Source: Burkholderiaceae bacterium (GTDB lineage Bacteria > Pseudomonadota > Gammaproteobacteria > Burkholderiales > Burkholderiaceae_D). From it: a stretch of DNA of 63,350 nt. The translations under genes were made by a program, and so were the position numbers. Below the pieces are notes generated by a model, which ran no database searches, had not been told where the DNA came from, and saw only the letters and a list, made by a program, of their open reading frames with translations. The DNA lies in contig JARLJG010000072.1 in assembly GCA_031291325.1 (NCBI GenBank), positions 1 to 63,350 of the forward strand, in the 5' to 3' direction. Positions 45,635 to 55,023 of this stretch are shown in pieces (within the stretch, counting starts at the first letter, position 1; each line of letters opens with the position of its first letter).

Positions 45635-46689
45635 TAATCCATCAACGCGTTGGCTTCGGCGAAATGGCCGCGATAGGCGTCGAAAATATTGCGCAGCGTG
45701 TCGGCCATCGAGGTGGTCGGCTTCCAGCCGAGTTCTTCGCAGGTATTGGTGATTTTTGGCACGCGGTTTTGCACGTCTTGATAGCCCTTGCCGTAGTAGG
45801 CGGCGGACGTGGTTTCGATCAGCTTCACGTGTTTGGCGGCATCCGCATATTCGGGATATTCGGCAGCCAGCGTCAGCATCATCCCAGCCAGATCGCGGAT
45901 CGAATAATTGTTGACCGGATTGCCGATGTTATAGATTTTGCCGGTGGCGATGCCATCCTTGTTATCGATGATTTTCATCAGCGCGTCGATGCCGTCGTCG
46001 ATATAAGTGAATGCACGTTTTTGCGCGCCGCCGTCGACCAGCGAGATATTCTCGCCGCGCACGATATGGCCGAAGAATTGGGTCACCACGCGCGAACTGC
46101 CTTCTTTCGGCGTGTGGATCGAATCCAGCCCGGCGCCGATCCAGTTGAACGGACGGAACAGCGTGAAGTTCAGGTTGTCTTCCATGCCGTAGCCCCAGAT
46201 CACGCGATCCATCAATTGCTTCGCGCAGGAATAAATCCAGCGCGGCTTGTTGATCGGGCCGCAGATCAGTTCCGAGGCTTCCGGGTCGAATTCTTCGTCG
46301 TGGCACATGCCATAGACTTCCGAAGTCGACGGGAACACCAAGTGCTTGTTGTACTTGGCGGCGGAACGGACGATAGGCAGATTTGCCTCGAAATCCAGCT
46401 CGAACACGCGCAGCGGGTTGGTCACGTAGGTCGACGGTGTCGCAATCGCCACCAGCGGCAAGATCACATCGCATTTCTTGACGTGGTATTCGACCCATTC
46501 CTTGTTGATCGTGATGTCGCCTTCAAAGAAGTGCATGCGCGATTTATAGGCTTCGTTGTCAAGGATGTCGCTGATGCGGTCGGTCATCATGTCCATGCCG
46601 TACACATGCCAGTCGGTGGTTTCCAGGATGCGCTTGGACAAATGGTGACCGATGAAGCCGTTGACGCCGAGGATGAGGACTTTTTTCAT
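45634..46689 (-). CDS. UDP-glucuronate oxidative decarboxylase (ArnA C-terminal domain as separate protein)
   Basis: A 351-residue NAD-dependent extended SDR equivalent to the dehydrogenase half of E. coli ArnA, converting UDP-glucuronate to UDP-Ara4-ulose. Rossmann motif GVNGFIGHH, the PSTSEVYG motif with the catalytic Ser and Glu, and YSCAKQLMDR giving the Tyr-x3-Lys pair. In enterobacteria this is one polypeptide with the formyltransferase; here the two are separate, with the formyltransferase 28 nt upstream. Overlaps arnD by 1 nt. Confidence 0.92.
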   Translation of the reverse strand: MKKVLILGVNGFIGHHLSKRILETTDWHVYGMDMMTDRISDILDNEAYKSRMHFFEGDITINKEWVEYHVKKCDVILPLVAIATPSTYVTNPLRVFELDFEANLPIVRSAAKYNKHLVFPSTSEVYGMCHDEEFDPEASELICGPINKPRWIYSCAKQLMDRVIWGYGMEDNLNFTLFRPFNWIGAGLDSIHTPKEGSSRVVTQFFGHIVRGENISLVDGGAQKRAFTYIDDGIDALMKIIDNKDGIATGKIYNIGNPVNNYSIRDLAGMMLTLAAEYPEYADAAKHVKLIETTSAAYYGKGYQDVQNRVPKITNTCEELGWKPTTSMADTLRNIFDAYRGHFAEANALMD

Positions 46690-46717
46690 AATGATTTCTG
46701 ATTTTGAGCGCCGTTCG

Positions 46718-47623
46718 TTATTGCAGCGACGACAGGGTTTGTTGTAATTCCGAGGGCGACACGGGTTGGCCGTCCGCCAGCAAGGTGTAAATCGACAGCG
46801 CGCGGCCATCGCCGCACACGCCAAATAGGTGATTATCCACTACTGCCAAGCCCGGCGGCAAATTTGCTTGCATTTGGCTGGATAATCTGGCCTTGCCGAT
46901 TATATAAGTCCGGCCTGCCAATTCGGTAAAAGCGCCCGGATATGGCGGGGCCACCGCCCGATGCAGATTATAGACTGCTTGCGCCGGCTGGTTCCAATCG
47001 ATGCGTCCGTCTTCCGGTTTGCGCCCGCCGAAATAACTGCCTTGCGACAAATCGTTCGGCAACCGGGGTGGCATGCCTGCCAAGATCGCTGGCAACACCT
47101 TCCACAGCGTTTGCTCGGCGGCAACCGTCAATTTGCCGAATACTTCATAGGCGGTATCGTCCGGCAGGATCGGCACCGAAGTCTGCGCAGTGATTGCGCC
47201 GGCATCCGGCTTGGCCGCCATTTCATGCAGCGTGGCGCCGGTTTCAGTCTCGCCATGCAATACCGCCCAATTTACGGGTACGCGTCCGCGATACTTTGGC
47301 AGCAAGGAGCCGTGCATGTTATAGGCGCCGAATTTGGCGATTTCCAGCAAATCCACCGGCAACATGTGCCGATAGTAAAAGCTGAAAATCAAATCCGGCT
47401 GCAGTTTTTGCACTTGCGCCAACAACTGCGGACTTTTCGGATCGTCCGGCGTGATGCTGGGAATACCATGTTCCTTGCACAATTCAGCCACCGAATCGAA
47501 CCAGATGGTTTCGGCCGGATTGTCCCGGTGCGTGACCACCAGCGCCACTTCGACGCCGCGCGCCAGCAACACCTTCAGGCAGCGGACGCCGACATTGTGA
47601 TAAGCAAAAACGACTGCGCGCAT
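46718..47623 (-). CDS. UDP-Ara4N formyltransferase (ArnA N-terminal domain as separate protein)
   Basis: A 301-residue formyltransferase, related to methionyl-tRNA formyltransferase, that adds formyl from N10-formyl-THF to UDP-L-Ara4N. Catalytic N-x-H is in AYNMHGSLLPKYRGR and the Asp in AAKPDAGAI. The family C-terminal OB-like domain spans about 205-300. Six nt after arnC. Confidence 0.92.
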   Translation of the reverse strand: MRAVVFAYHNVGVRCLKVLLARGVEVALVVTHRDNPAETIWFDSVAELCKEHGIPSITPDDPKSPQLLAQVQKLQPDLIFSFYYRHMLPVDLLEIAKFGAYNMHGSLLPKYRGRVPVNWAVLHGETETGATLHEMAAKPDAGAITAQTSVPILPDDTAYEVFGKLTVAAEQTLWKVLPAILAGMPPRLPNDLSQGSYFGGRKPEDGRIDWNQPAQAVYNLHRAVAPPYPGAFTELAGRTYIIGKARLSSQMQANLPPGLAVVDNHLFGVCGDGRALSIYTLLADGQPVSPSELQQTLSSLQ

Positions 47624-47629
47624 CGGGGC

Positions 47630-48580
47630 CTAGCTTTCGGCAACCGGCGTGGATTCTTCCAGCACCGCTTGCACCACGTAGCGCGGTCGACCACGCACTT
47701 GTTGATAAATGCGTCCGACGTACTCGCCCAACAAGCCGATGCCGAACAGGATCACGCCCATCAGGAAGAAGCTGATGGCGAACAGGGTAAACACGCCCTC
47801 GGCTTCCGCCCCCAGCACGAAGCGCCGCACCAATAGCAATAGCACCAATGCACCAGAGAGGAAAGACAGCGCAATCCCCAGCATCGAAAACAATTGCAGC
47901 GGCATGATGGAAAAGCCGGTGACCAAGTCGAAATTCAGGCGGATCAGGCTATACAGCGAATACTTGGATTCGCCGGCGGCGCGCTCCTCGTGTTCGACGA
48001 CGATTTCGGTCGGCTTGCGGGCAAACGTATACGCCAGCGCCGGGACGAAGGTATTGACTTCGTTGCAACGGTTAATCAAGTCGATCACGTTGCGGCCATA
48101 GGCGCGCAGCATATTGCCCTGGTCGGTCATCTTGATGCGCGTGATTTTTTCGCGCAGATGGTTCATCGCGCGCGACGCATAGGTGCGCCAAGCCGAATCC
48201 TGGCGCTTGCGGCGGATCGAGCCGACGTAATCGTAACCTTCGCGCATCTTGGCGACCAGGTTGCCGATCTCTTCCGGCGGATTTTGCAAGTCGGCATCGA
48301 GCGTGACGATGATGTCGCCGCGCGTGGCCTCGAACCCGGCCAAAATCGCCATATGCTGGCCGTAATTGCCATTGAACAACACGACGCGCGTGACATCCGG
48401 GCGCAGGCGGAATTGGTCGGACAATATTTCGGGCGAGCGGTCGCGGCTGCCATCGTTGACGAACACGATTTCATAACCGATTCCCAACGCATCCAGCGCC
48501 GGGTACAGCCGCGAAAACAGTTTGCCAAGCCCGGCTTCTTCGTTATAAATCGGGATGACGACGGAAAGTTCTGGTTTCAT
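47630..48580 (-). CDS. arnC: ArnC: undecaprenyl-phosphate Ara4FN transferase
   Basis: A 316-residue GT2 glycosyltransferase that moves Ara4FN to undecaprenyl phosphate. N-terminal VVIPIYNEEAGL, DxD region DADLQNPPEEI, and MTDQGNMLRAY. Two C-terminal membrane helices at about 233-258 and 268-292 anchor it in the inner membrane. In the arn operon after arnB. Confidence 0.94.
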   Translation of the reverse strand: MKPELSVVIPIYNEEAGLGKLFSRLYPALDALGIGYEIVFVNDGSRDRSPEILSDQFRLRPDVTRVVLFNGNYGQHMAILAGFEATRGDIIVTLDADLQNPPEEIGNLVAKMREGYDYVGSIRRKRQDSAWRTYASRAMNHLREKITRIKMTDQGNMLRAYGRNVIDLINRCNEVNTFVPALAYTFARKPTEIVVEHEERAAGESKYSLYSLIRLNFDLVTGFSIMPLQLFSMLGIALSFLSGALVLLLLVRRFVLGAEAEGVFTLFAISFFLMGVILFGIGLLGEYVGRIYQQVRGRPRYVVQAVLEESTPVAES

Positions 48581-48604
48581 CGAAAGGGGGAAAATAAGCG
48601 AAAA

Positions 48605-49744
48605 TTATCCGCGAAGGATAGATTTTACCGCGTCAACCACTCTTTCGACATCGCTTTCGTTCATTAGTGGAAATAATGGCAAGGTGACAATCTGCCGCCC
48701 GACGCGCTCGGCCACCGGGAACATGCCCTCCTTGAAGCCGCGCGCCCGGTACATCGAAAACAGGTGGATCGCAGCATAATGGAAGCCCAGGCCGATCTGC
48801 CGATCCAGCATTTTTTGCATGAAATCGGCGCGGGTGAAGCGCTCCGGCAAGACGATATGGAACATATGCCAGTTGCTTTGCTCGAAATCGGCTATCGGCA
48901 ATTCGGCCCCATATTGCGCCTCGAAATCCGCGCCGAAGCTGTTGAAGTAATGCCGCGCCAGGGAGAGCCGCTTGGCATTGAATTCTTCCAGCCGCGCCAG
49001 TTGACCCAAACCGATCGCCGCAGAAATCTCTGTCATATTGTATTTGCCGCCCAGCACGTCGACGTCGATGCCGTCCAGACCGCTGCGGCTGACCCCTTGC
49101 AAGCGGTATTTCTCCGCCAGTTTGGCTTCTTCCGCATTGTTGACTACCAGGCAACCACCCTCGGCGGTCATGATGTTCTTGTTGACCTGAAAACTGAAGG
49201 AAACGAAATCACCGAACGCGCCGATGCGCTTACCCTTCCAGGTCGAGCCGATCGCTTGCGCCGCATCTTCAACCACGCGCAGCTTATATTTTTTCGCCAG
49301 CGCATACAGCTTGTCCATGTCGCACGGCAAGCCGGTCATATGCACCGGAATGATCGCCTTGGTGCGCGGCGTGATCGCGGCTTCCACCTTGTCCAGGTCG
49401 ATATTATGGGTGCGCGCATCGATGTCGGCGAAAACCGGCGTCGCCCCGACTTCGATAATCACATTGGCGGTCGCCACCCAGGAGTTCGGCGTGGTAATCA
49501 CCTCGTCGCCGGGACCGATGCCGGCAATGCGCAAAGCGATTTCCATCGTGCAAGTGCCGGAATTATAGGTGCGCACCGGACGCCCGCCGAAATATTCCGA
49601 CAACTGCGCCTCGAATGCCTGCACCTTCGGCCCGTTGCTGGTCAGCCAGCCGGAACGCAGCACATCGCTGACCGCGCTGACGGTCGCTTCGTCCATCGTT
49701 GGTTTGGTGAAAGGGAGAAAGGGCAAGGGGGAAGTTTGGCTCAT
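48605..49744 (-). CDS. arnB: ArnB: UDP-Ara4-ulose aminotransferase
   Basis: A 379-residue PLP enzyme (DegT/DnrJ/EryC1 family) giving UDP-L-Ara4N from the 4-keto sugar with glutamate. The PLP Lys is in FSFQVNKNIMTAEGG, preceded by VVEDAAQAIGS. The N-terminal LPFTKPTMDEATVSAV matches the family. Downstream of arnT by 64 nt. Confidence 0.93.
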   Translation of the reverse strand: MSQTSPLPFLPFTKPTMDEATVSAVSDVLRSGWLTSNGPKVQAFEAQLSEYFGGRPVRTYNSGTCTMEIALRIAGIGPGDEVITTPNSWVATANVIIEVGATPVFADIDARTHNIDLDKVEAAITPRTKAIIPVHMTGLPCDMDKLYALAKKYKLRVVEDAAQAIGSTWKGKRIGAFGDFVSFSFQVNKNIMTAEGGCLVVNNAEEAKLAEKYRLQGVSRSGLDGIDVDVLGGKYNMTEISAAIGLGQLARLEEFNAKRLSLARHYFNSFGADFEAQYGAELPIADFEQSNWHMFHIVLPERFTRADFMQKMLDRQIGLGFHYAAIHLFSMYRARGFKEGMFPVAERVGRQIVTLPLFPLMNESDVERVVDAVKSILRG

Positions 49745-49808
49745 GGTTTTGCTTGAATAGACACTAAAAATTGTTTAGTTTGCATTGCTTGAATGGTGTA
49801 GACCGCTA

Positions 49809-51470
49809 CTATTTGACTTCGTTCGCAATCACAATCCGCCGCGCATCCTGCACCACGATGCGCATCGCCACCCCGCGCTTTTGCAAGTCCGCATAAATTT
49901 CCGGGCGCACTATCGCCACCGCCTTTTGCCCGTCATTCCAGCGCGCGATGAATTGGTCGAGCGTATCGATGCGTAAATATTTTTCCTGCCCCAGGCCGAA
50001 ATCCAGTTCGTCGTTGGTTTCGCCGACGGTCGTCATCGTGCGGCGCAGGTAAAACGGCATCGATTGCTCGTAGGTGCCTATCGTATAGAGCACGGTGCTT
50101 GGCGTCAGTTCGGCTGCGATGGCGGGCACCAGCAGCGCGCCGGAGCGATAGCGGCCATACGATTCCGAACCCAGCATCAGCAATTGTCCGCCGAGGAAGC
50201 CGCCGACGGCCAGCGCAATCGTCGCCAGCGTGGCGAGGTCGGCGCGCTTTTGCCTGATCCACCAAAACACGCAGGCCGCAGCCGCCAGCATGACGACGCA
50301 GGCGGCGACCGCCCAGGGTTGCGACGCCTGATAGGCGGCGATTTCGGCTGGCTCGGTTCCCATCGTGGCTAATCGCGGGACGAAGGCCAGCCCGGCAACC
50401 GCGACGGCGGCCAGCAGGCCGGCGGCAAGCGCCCAGGCGCCCGCTCTTGCCTTTTCCAGGTACGACGCTATCAGCAATGCCAGCGCGGGGAATATCGGCA
50501 AGATGTAATGCGGCAGCTTTGAACTGGAAATGCTGAAAAAGAAGAAAATGAATGCGGCCCAGATCAACAACATGGTCTTCGGGCGGAAGCTGCGCGCAGT
50601 ATCGCGGCGGCTGGCCCAGATGCTTTGCGCCAGCACGCCGAGCCACGGCAAGATGCCGACCATCAGGATCGGGACGAAGTAATACAGCGGGCCTTCGCGG
50701 TGATGCACCTTGCTGGTAAAGCGTTCGAAATTTTCATGGATGAAAAAGAAATGCGGGTGTTCCGGGTTCTTCAGCGCAACCAGCACGAACCACGGCGCGG
50801 CGATTGCGGCAAACAGGATCAAGCCGGAAACCAGATGCAGCCGCTTCCAAATACTCCATTCGCGCGTGACCAGCGTGTACAGCACCAAGACCGCGCCCGG
50901 CAACACGATGCCGACCGGCCCCTTGGACAGGAACGCCAGCGCCATGCCGGCCCAGCAGACCAGCATCCAGTTGCGCCGTGCGCTACTGCTCGCGCCGTCG
51001 TGCTGCGCCAAAATCACGCCGCATAGCGAGAGCGTCATCATGCCGGACAAACCCATGTCCAGCACGTTGACGTGGCTCAATCCGGCCCACCAGAAACTCG
51101 ATGCCAGCACCAGTGCCGCCGTGGTGCCGACCCACGGGTTGAACACGCGCCGCCCGGTGTAGGCGACCAGCCCGATGCCGAGCAAGCCGCACAGCCCCGA
51201 CCATAAGCGCGCCTGCCATTCGCCCAGGCCGAACAGCTTGAAGGTCAGCGCATTCATCCAGGTTTGCAGCGGCGGCTTTTCAAAGTATTTGATGGCGTTC
51301 AGGCGCGGCGTGATCCAGTCGCCGGTGGCGGCCATTTCGCGCGCCATTTCGGCGTAGCGGCCTTCGTCGCTGGGCACCAGCGTGCGGGCGTCGAGCGCGT
51401 AAAACCAGACCAGCAGGAACAGGATCAGCAGAATCCAGATAAAAGACTTCGTTTTGTACAGTTCGCGCAT
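49809..51470 (-). CDS. arnT: ArnT-like lipid A L-Ara4N transferase (GT83)
   Basis: A 553-residue integral membrane glycosyltransferase with about 12-13 helices. It moves L-Ara4N from undecaprenyl phosphate to lipid A at the periplasmic face, lowering negative charge. The first periplasmic loop holds DEGRYAEMAREM with the catalytic Asp/Glu, and KYFEKPPLQTW follows. I chose the ATG at 51470; a TTG at 51488 overlaps the upstream stop. The first arn gene in the operon. Confidence 0.9.
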   Translation of the reverse strand: MRELYKTKSFIWILLILFLLVWFYALDARTLVPSDEGRYAEMAREMAATGDWITPRLNAIKYFEKPPLQTWMNALTFKLFGLGEWQARLWSGLCGLLGIGLVAYTGRRVFNPWVGTTAALVLASSFWWAGLSHVNVLDMGLSGMMTLSLCGVILAQHDGASSSARRNWMLVCWAGMALAFLSKGPVGIVLPGAVLVLYTLVTREWSIWKRLHLVSGLILFAAIAAPWFVLVALKNPEHPHFFFIHENFERFTSKVHHREGPLYYFVPILMVGILPWLGVLAQSIWASRRDTARSFRPKTMLLIWAAFIFFFFSISSSKLPHYILPIFPALALLIASYLEKARAGAWALAAGLLAAVAVAGLAFVPRLATMGTEPAEIAAYQASQPWAVAACVVMLAAAACVFWWIRQKRADLATLATIALAVGGFLGGQLLMLGSESYGRYRSGALLVPAIAAELTPSTVLYTIGTYEQSMPFYLRRTMTTVGETNDELDFGLGQEKYLRIDTLDQFIARWNDGQKAVAIVRPEIYADLQKRGVAMRIVVQDARRIVIANEVK

Positions 51471-51484
51471 CGGCCCGAGTCGAT

Positions 51485-51865
51485 TCAAGATTGGTTTTCG
51501 ATAATCAGGGCCAGCACTACCTTGCGTCCCTCTGCCATCAAAATGTTGTAGGTGCGGCAGGCGGCGCGGTTATCCATGCATTCGACGCCGATGCGGCGCC
51601 CGGTCAATGCCGAGGTCAATCGCGGATGCGCGAAGCGTTGCTTGCTGCCCGTGCCGAGGATCACGACGTCGGGATTGATGGCGTCGATTTGCGCGAAATG
51701 TTCGGCGGTCAGCGCGTCGAAACTGGCGACCGGCCAAGCGACCGGCTCCACTTCGGGCAGCACGACCAGGCTGTAGTTGAATTGCACGGCGTTGATTTCG
51801 ACGCCGCTGTCGTCGTAGCCGGTGACGGTTTGGTATTGCTTGGTGACGGTAGGTTGCAGCTTCAT
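51485..51865 (-). CDS. DUF498/Mth938-domain protein
   Basis: A 126-residue protein with the Mth938 fold: pattern PDVVILGTGSKQRF and GVECMDNRAACRTYNIL, as in the AAMDC/NDUFAF3 family. Bacterial members have no settled function. It directly precedes arnT by 14 nt and may be the first cistron of the arn transcript. The 353-nt gap 51866-52218 behind it has a TATAAG-like box but no gene. Confidence 0.85.
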   Translation of the reverse strand: MKLQPTVTKQYQTVTGYDDSGVEINAVQFNYSLVVLPEVEPVAWPVASFDALTAEHFAQIDAINPDVVILGTGSKQRFAHPRLTSALTGRRIGVECMDNRAACRTYNILMAEGRKVVLALIIENQS

Positions 51866-52218
51866 GGCTATGCGCGAATCTCTTATATTTGCAACGGAAA
51901 GATGCTGCATTGTAGCGTTTTCAGTGTATCGCCGTTCCGAATCGGCGCTTTGGTTGATAAAACCGCCTATTTTGTGCAGAATGTTCTTTTTTGCGGCGCA
52001 GCAGCGGTTTCCAACAGGAAGTGGCTTGATCTGGTCGGCCCGAATGGTTGCGCAGTTAGTCGGACTACAGTCCAGGATTCGCTGCAATGCCTTGCACTAT
52101 GCAGCGGAAGTTTGCCCCAAGCGGAAAATAAAGCCCGCGAACCCGCGGTCATTGCGCGTAAACTTGGCTTCGATCCTGCTCCTAGCCTTAATTTCAGATT
52201 CAACCAGAAGGAAAAGCT

Positions 52219-53448
52219 GTGCAACCGATTCAAAAGTCGAAAAAACTGGCCGACGTGTGTTACGACATTCGCGGCCCGGTGTTGGAAAAAGCCAAGCAGA
52301 TGGAGGATGACGGTCACAAGATCATCAAACTCAACATCGGCAACCTGGGCGTGTTCGGTTTCGACGCGCCCGAAGAGATCGTGCAAGACATGATCCACAA
52401 CATGCAAAGCGCGTCGGCCTATACCGATTCCAAGGGCTTGTTCGCGCCGCGCAAGGCGATCATGCATTACAGCCAGCAAAAGAACGTCGCCGGCGTGACC
52501 ATCGACGATATCTACCTCGGCAACGGCGCGTCGGAATTGATCGTGATGAGCATGAATGCGCTGCTCAATAGCGGCGACGAAGTGCTGGTGCCGGCGCCCG
52601 ACTATCCGTTGTGGACGGCGGCGGTCAGCCTGTCCGGCGGCAAGCCGGTGCATTACATCTGCGACGAGCAAGCCGGCTGGATGCCCGACATCGACGACAT
52701 CAAGGGCAAGATCAACGCCAACACGCGCGCCATCGTCGTCATCAATCCGAACAATCCGACCGGCGCATTGTATTCGGTCGAGGTGTTGAAGCAAATCGTC
52801 GAAGTGGCGCGGCAACACCAGTTGATCGTGTTCGCCGACGAAATCTACGACAAGGTGTTGTACGACGGCGCTACCCATACCTCGCTGGCTTCGCTGGCCG
52901 ACGACGTGCTGTTCATCACCTTCAATGGCTTGTCGAAAAACTATCGCGCCTGCGGCTACCGTGCAGGCTGGATGGTGGTGTCCGGTGAAAAGAAACATGC
53001 GAAGGATTACATCGAAGGCTTGAACATGCTGACTTCGATGCGGCTGTGCGCGAATGCACCGGGTCAATATGCGATTCAAACCGCGCTCGGCGGTTATCAA
53101 AGCATTAACGACCTGGTCGGGCCGGGCGGCAGGCTGACGCGTCAGCGCGATCTGGCGCACAAGCTGTTGACCGATATTCCGGGCGTGACTTGCGTCAAGC
53201 CTAGCGCAGCGCTGTACATGTTCCCACGCCTGGACCCGAAAATGTATCCGATCGACGACGATCAGGAATTCGCCTACGAATTGCTGGCCGAAGAGCGGGT
53301 CTTGATCGTTCAGGGCACCGGCTTCAATTGCCCGACCCCGGATCATTTCCGCGTGGTGTTCTTGCCCAATACCGACGATCTGGCCGAAGCGTTTGGCCGC
53401 ATCCGGCGTTTCCTCGACAACTACCGCAAACGCCACGGGACCTACTAA
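52219..53448 (+). CDS. alaA: Glutamate-pyruvate aminotransferase AlaA
   Basis: A 409-residue class I PLP aminotransferase close to E. coli AlaA across the N-terminus (SKKLADVCYDIRGPVLEKAK). PLP motifs: NPNNPTG, FADEIYDKVLYDG, FNGLSKNYRACGYRAGW (catalytic Lys) and the late FRVVFLP with the substrate Arg. Makes alanine from pyruvate. GTG start with AAGGA upstream. Followed by hom, a common beta-proteobacterial order. Confidence 0.93.
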   Translation: MQPIQKSKKLADVCYDIRGPVLEKAKQMEDDGHKIIKLNIGNLGVFGFDAPEEIVQDMIHNMQSASAYTDSKGLFAPRKAIMHYSQQKNVAGVTIDDIYLGNGASELIVMSMNALLNSGDEVLVPAPDYPLWTAAVSLSGGKPVHYICDEQAGWMPDIDDIKGKINANTRAIVVINPNNPTGALYSVEVLKQIVEVARQHQLIVFADEIYDKVLYDGATHTSLASLADDVLFITFNGLSKNYRACGYRAGWMVVSGEKKHAKDYIEGLNMLTSMRLCANAPGQYAIQTALGGYQSINDLVGPGGRLTRQRDLAHKLLTDIPGVTCVKPSAALYMFPRLDPKMYPIDDDQEFAYELLAEERVLIVQGTGFNCPTPDHFRVVFLPNTDDLAEAFGRIRRFLDNYRKRHGTY

Positions 53449-53492
53449 GCGAAGTGTGATTGGCATGACTATGTATCAAATTGCAAGGATAT

Positions 53493-53518
53493 CCCCTCTC
53501 CCGCCTGCGGGAGAGGGG
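53493..53518. repeat. GC-rich palindrome
   Basis: A 12-bp perfect stem CCCCTCTCCCGC/GCGGGAGAGGGG with a 2-base loop, 45 bp after alaA. It could work as the end signal of alaA, though there is no T-run, or belong to the same class as the other extragenic palindromes. Confidence 0.65.
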
Positions 53519-53604
53519 AGAACCGACCGTCATAGGATTGCCCTGATCGGCATGGTATAAATACGGCTTTCCGTATAAATACACATTAACACGCATTACA
53601 ATCC

Positions 53605-53633
53605 AAAATCGGCAGCGCGAGGCTGCCGATTTT
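53605..53633 (+). terminator. Terminator-like hairpin just upstream of hom
   Basis: A 12-bp perfect stem (53605-53616 with 53622-53633) and 5-base loop ending TTTTAAT, 29 nt before the hom start codon. TATAAA-like boxes and the inverted repeat TATAAATACGG/CCGTATAAATA lie just before it (53552-53578). If the hom promoter is there, the hairpin is in the leader and could attenuate; otherwise it terminates alaA. No leader peptide is seen. Confidence 0.6.
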
Positions 53634-53662
53634 AATCTTGACTTAAAGAAACTATCGAACTT

Positions 53663-54973
53663 ATGAAACCCATCAAAGTAGGTCTCCTTGGCATCGGCAC
53701 CGTAGGCGCCGGCACGTTCAACGTCCTCCAGCGCAATCAAGAAGAGATTATGCGCCGTGCCGGTCGTGCCATTCAGATTACGATGGTGGCGGATCTGAAC
53801 GTCGAGCGCGCCAGGGAATTGACCGGCGGCGCCTGCGAAGTGGTGAGCGACGCCAACCTGGTGGTCAGCAACCCGGATATCGACATCGTCATCGAATTGA
53901 TCGGCGGCTACGGCATCGCCAAGGAATTGGTGTTGAAGGCCATCGCCAACGGCAAGCACGTGGTGACCGCCAACAAGGCCTTGCTGGCGACGCATGGCAA
54001 CGAATTGTTCAAGGCGGCGCAAGACAAGGGCGTGATGATTGCGTTTGAAGCGGCAGTGGCCGGCGGCATCCCGATCATCAAGGCGCTGCGCGAAGGCTTG
54101 ACCGCCAACCGGATTCAATGGATCGCCGGCATCATCAACGGCACCACCACTTTCATCTTGTCCGAGATGCGCGACAAGGGCCTCGATTTTGCGACCGTGC
54201 TGAAAGAAGCGCAGCGCCTGGGCTATGCGGAAGCCGATCCGACCTTCGATATCGAAGGCGTCGACGCCGCGCACAAGGCCACCATCATGTCGGCCATTGC
54301 GTTCGGCATCCCTGTGCAGTTCGACAAGGCACACGTCGAAGGCATCACCAAGCTGCAGGCGACCGATATCCGCTATGCGGAACAACTCGGCTATCGGATC
54401 AAGCTGCTCGGCATCACCAAGCGCACCGACAAGGGCATCGAGCTGCGCGTGCATCCGACCTTGATCCCGGCCAAGCGCCTGATCGCCAATGTCGAAGGCG
54501 CGATGAACGCGGTGCTGGTGCAGGGCGATGCCGTCGGCGCCACGCTGTATTACGGCAAGGGCGCCGGTTCGGAGCCGACTGCATCGGCAGTGATCGCCGA
54601 CCTGGTCGACATCACCCGCCTGGCGACCGCCGACCCGGAACACCGCGTGCCGCATCTGGCATTCCAGCCGAACGCGATGGCCGACACGCCGATCTTGCCG
54701 ATGTCGGAAATCACCACCAGCTATTACCTGCGCATGCATGTTGCCGACCAACCCGGCGTGCTGGCCGACGTGACCCGCATCCTGGCCGACTCGACCATTT
54801 CCATCGACGCCATGCTGCAAAAGGAACCGGCGGATGGCGAAACCCAGACCGACATCATCATGCTGACGCACCAGACGCAGGAAAAATTCGTCGAAGCGGC
54901 AATTGCCAAGATCGAAGCCTTGCCGACCGTGATGGGGCAAGTGACCAAGATTCGACTGGAAGAGTTGAGCTAA
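53663..54973 (+). CDS. hom: Homoserine dehydrogenase
   Basis: A 436-residue enzyme reducing aspartate semialdehyde to homoserine, on the way to threonine and methionine. NAD(P) motif GLLGIGTVGAGT, catalytic region GIINGTTTFIL, and EADPTFDIEGVDAAHK. The C-terminal 80 residues form an ACT domain (YYLRMHVADQPGVLADV), which suggests feedback control by threonine. Length fits the monofunctional family. Confidence 0.96.
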   Translation: MKPIKVGLLGIGTVGAGTFNVLQRNQEEIMRRAGRAIQITMVADLNVERARELTGGACEVVSDANLVVSNPDIDIVIELIGGYGIAKELVLKAIANGKHVVTANKALLATHGNELFKAAQDKGVMIAFEAAVAGGIPIIKALREGLTANRIQWIAGIINGTTTFILSEMRDKGLDFATVLKEAQRLGYAEADPTFDIEGVDAAHKATIMSAIAFGIPVQFDKAHVEGITKLQATDIRYAEQLGYRIKLLGITKRTDKGIELRVHPTLIPAKRLIANVEGAMNAVLVQGDAVGATLYYGKGAGSEPTASAVIADLVDITRLATADPEHRVPHLAFQPNAMADTPILPMSEITTSYYLRMHVADQPGVLADVTRILADSTISIDAMLQKEPADGETQTDIIMLTHQTQEKFVEAAIAKIEALPTVMGQVTKIRLEELS

Positions 54974-55023
54974 ATCGACAGCGGGTGTCACTCTCCGGTG
55001 GTGCCCGCAACATCAAACCGTCG

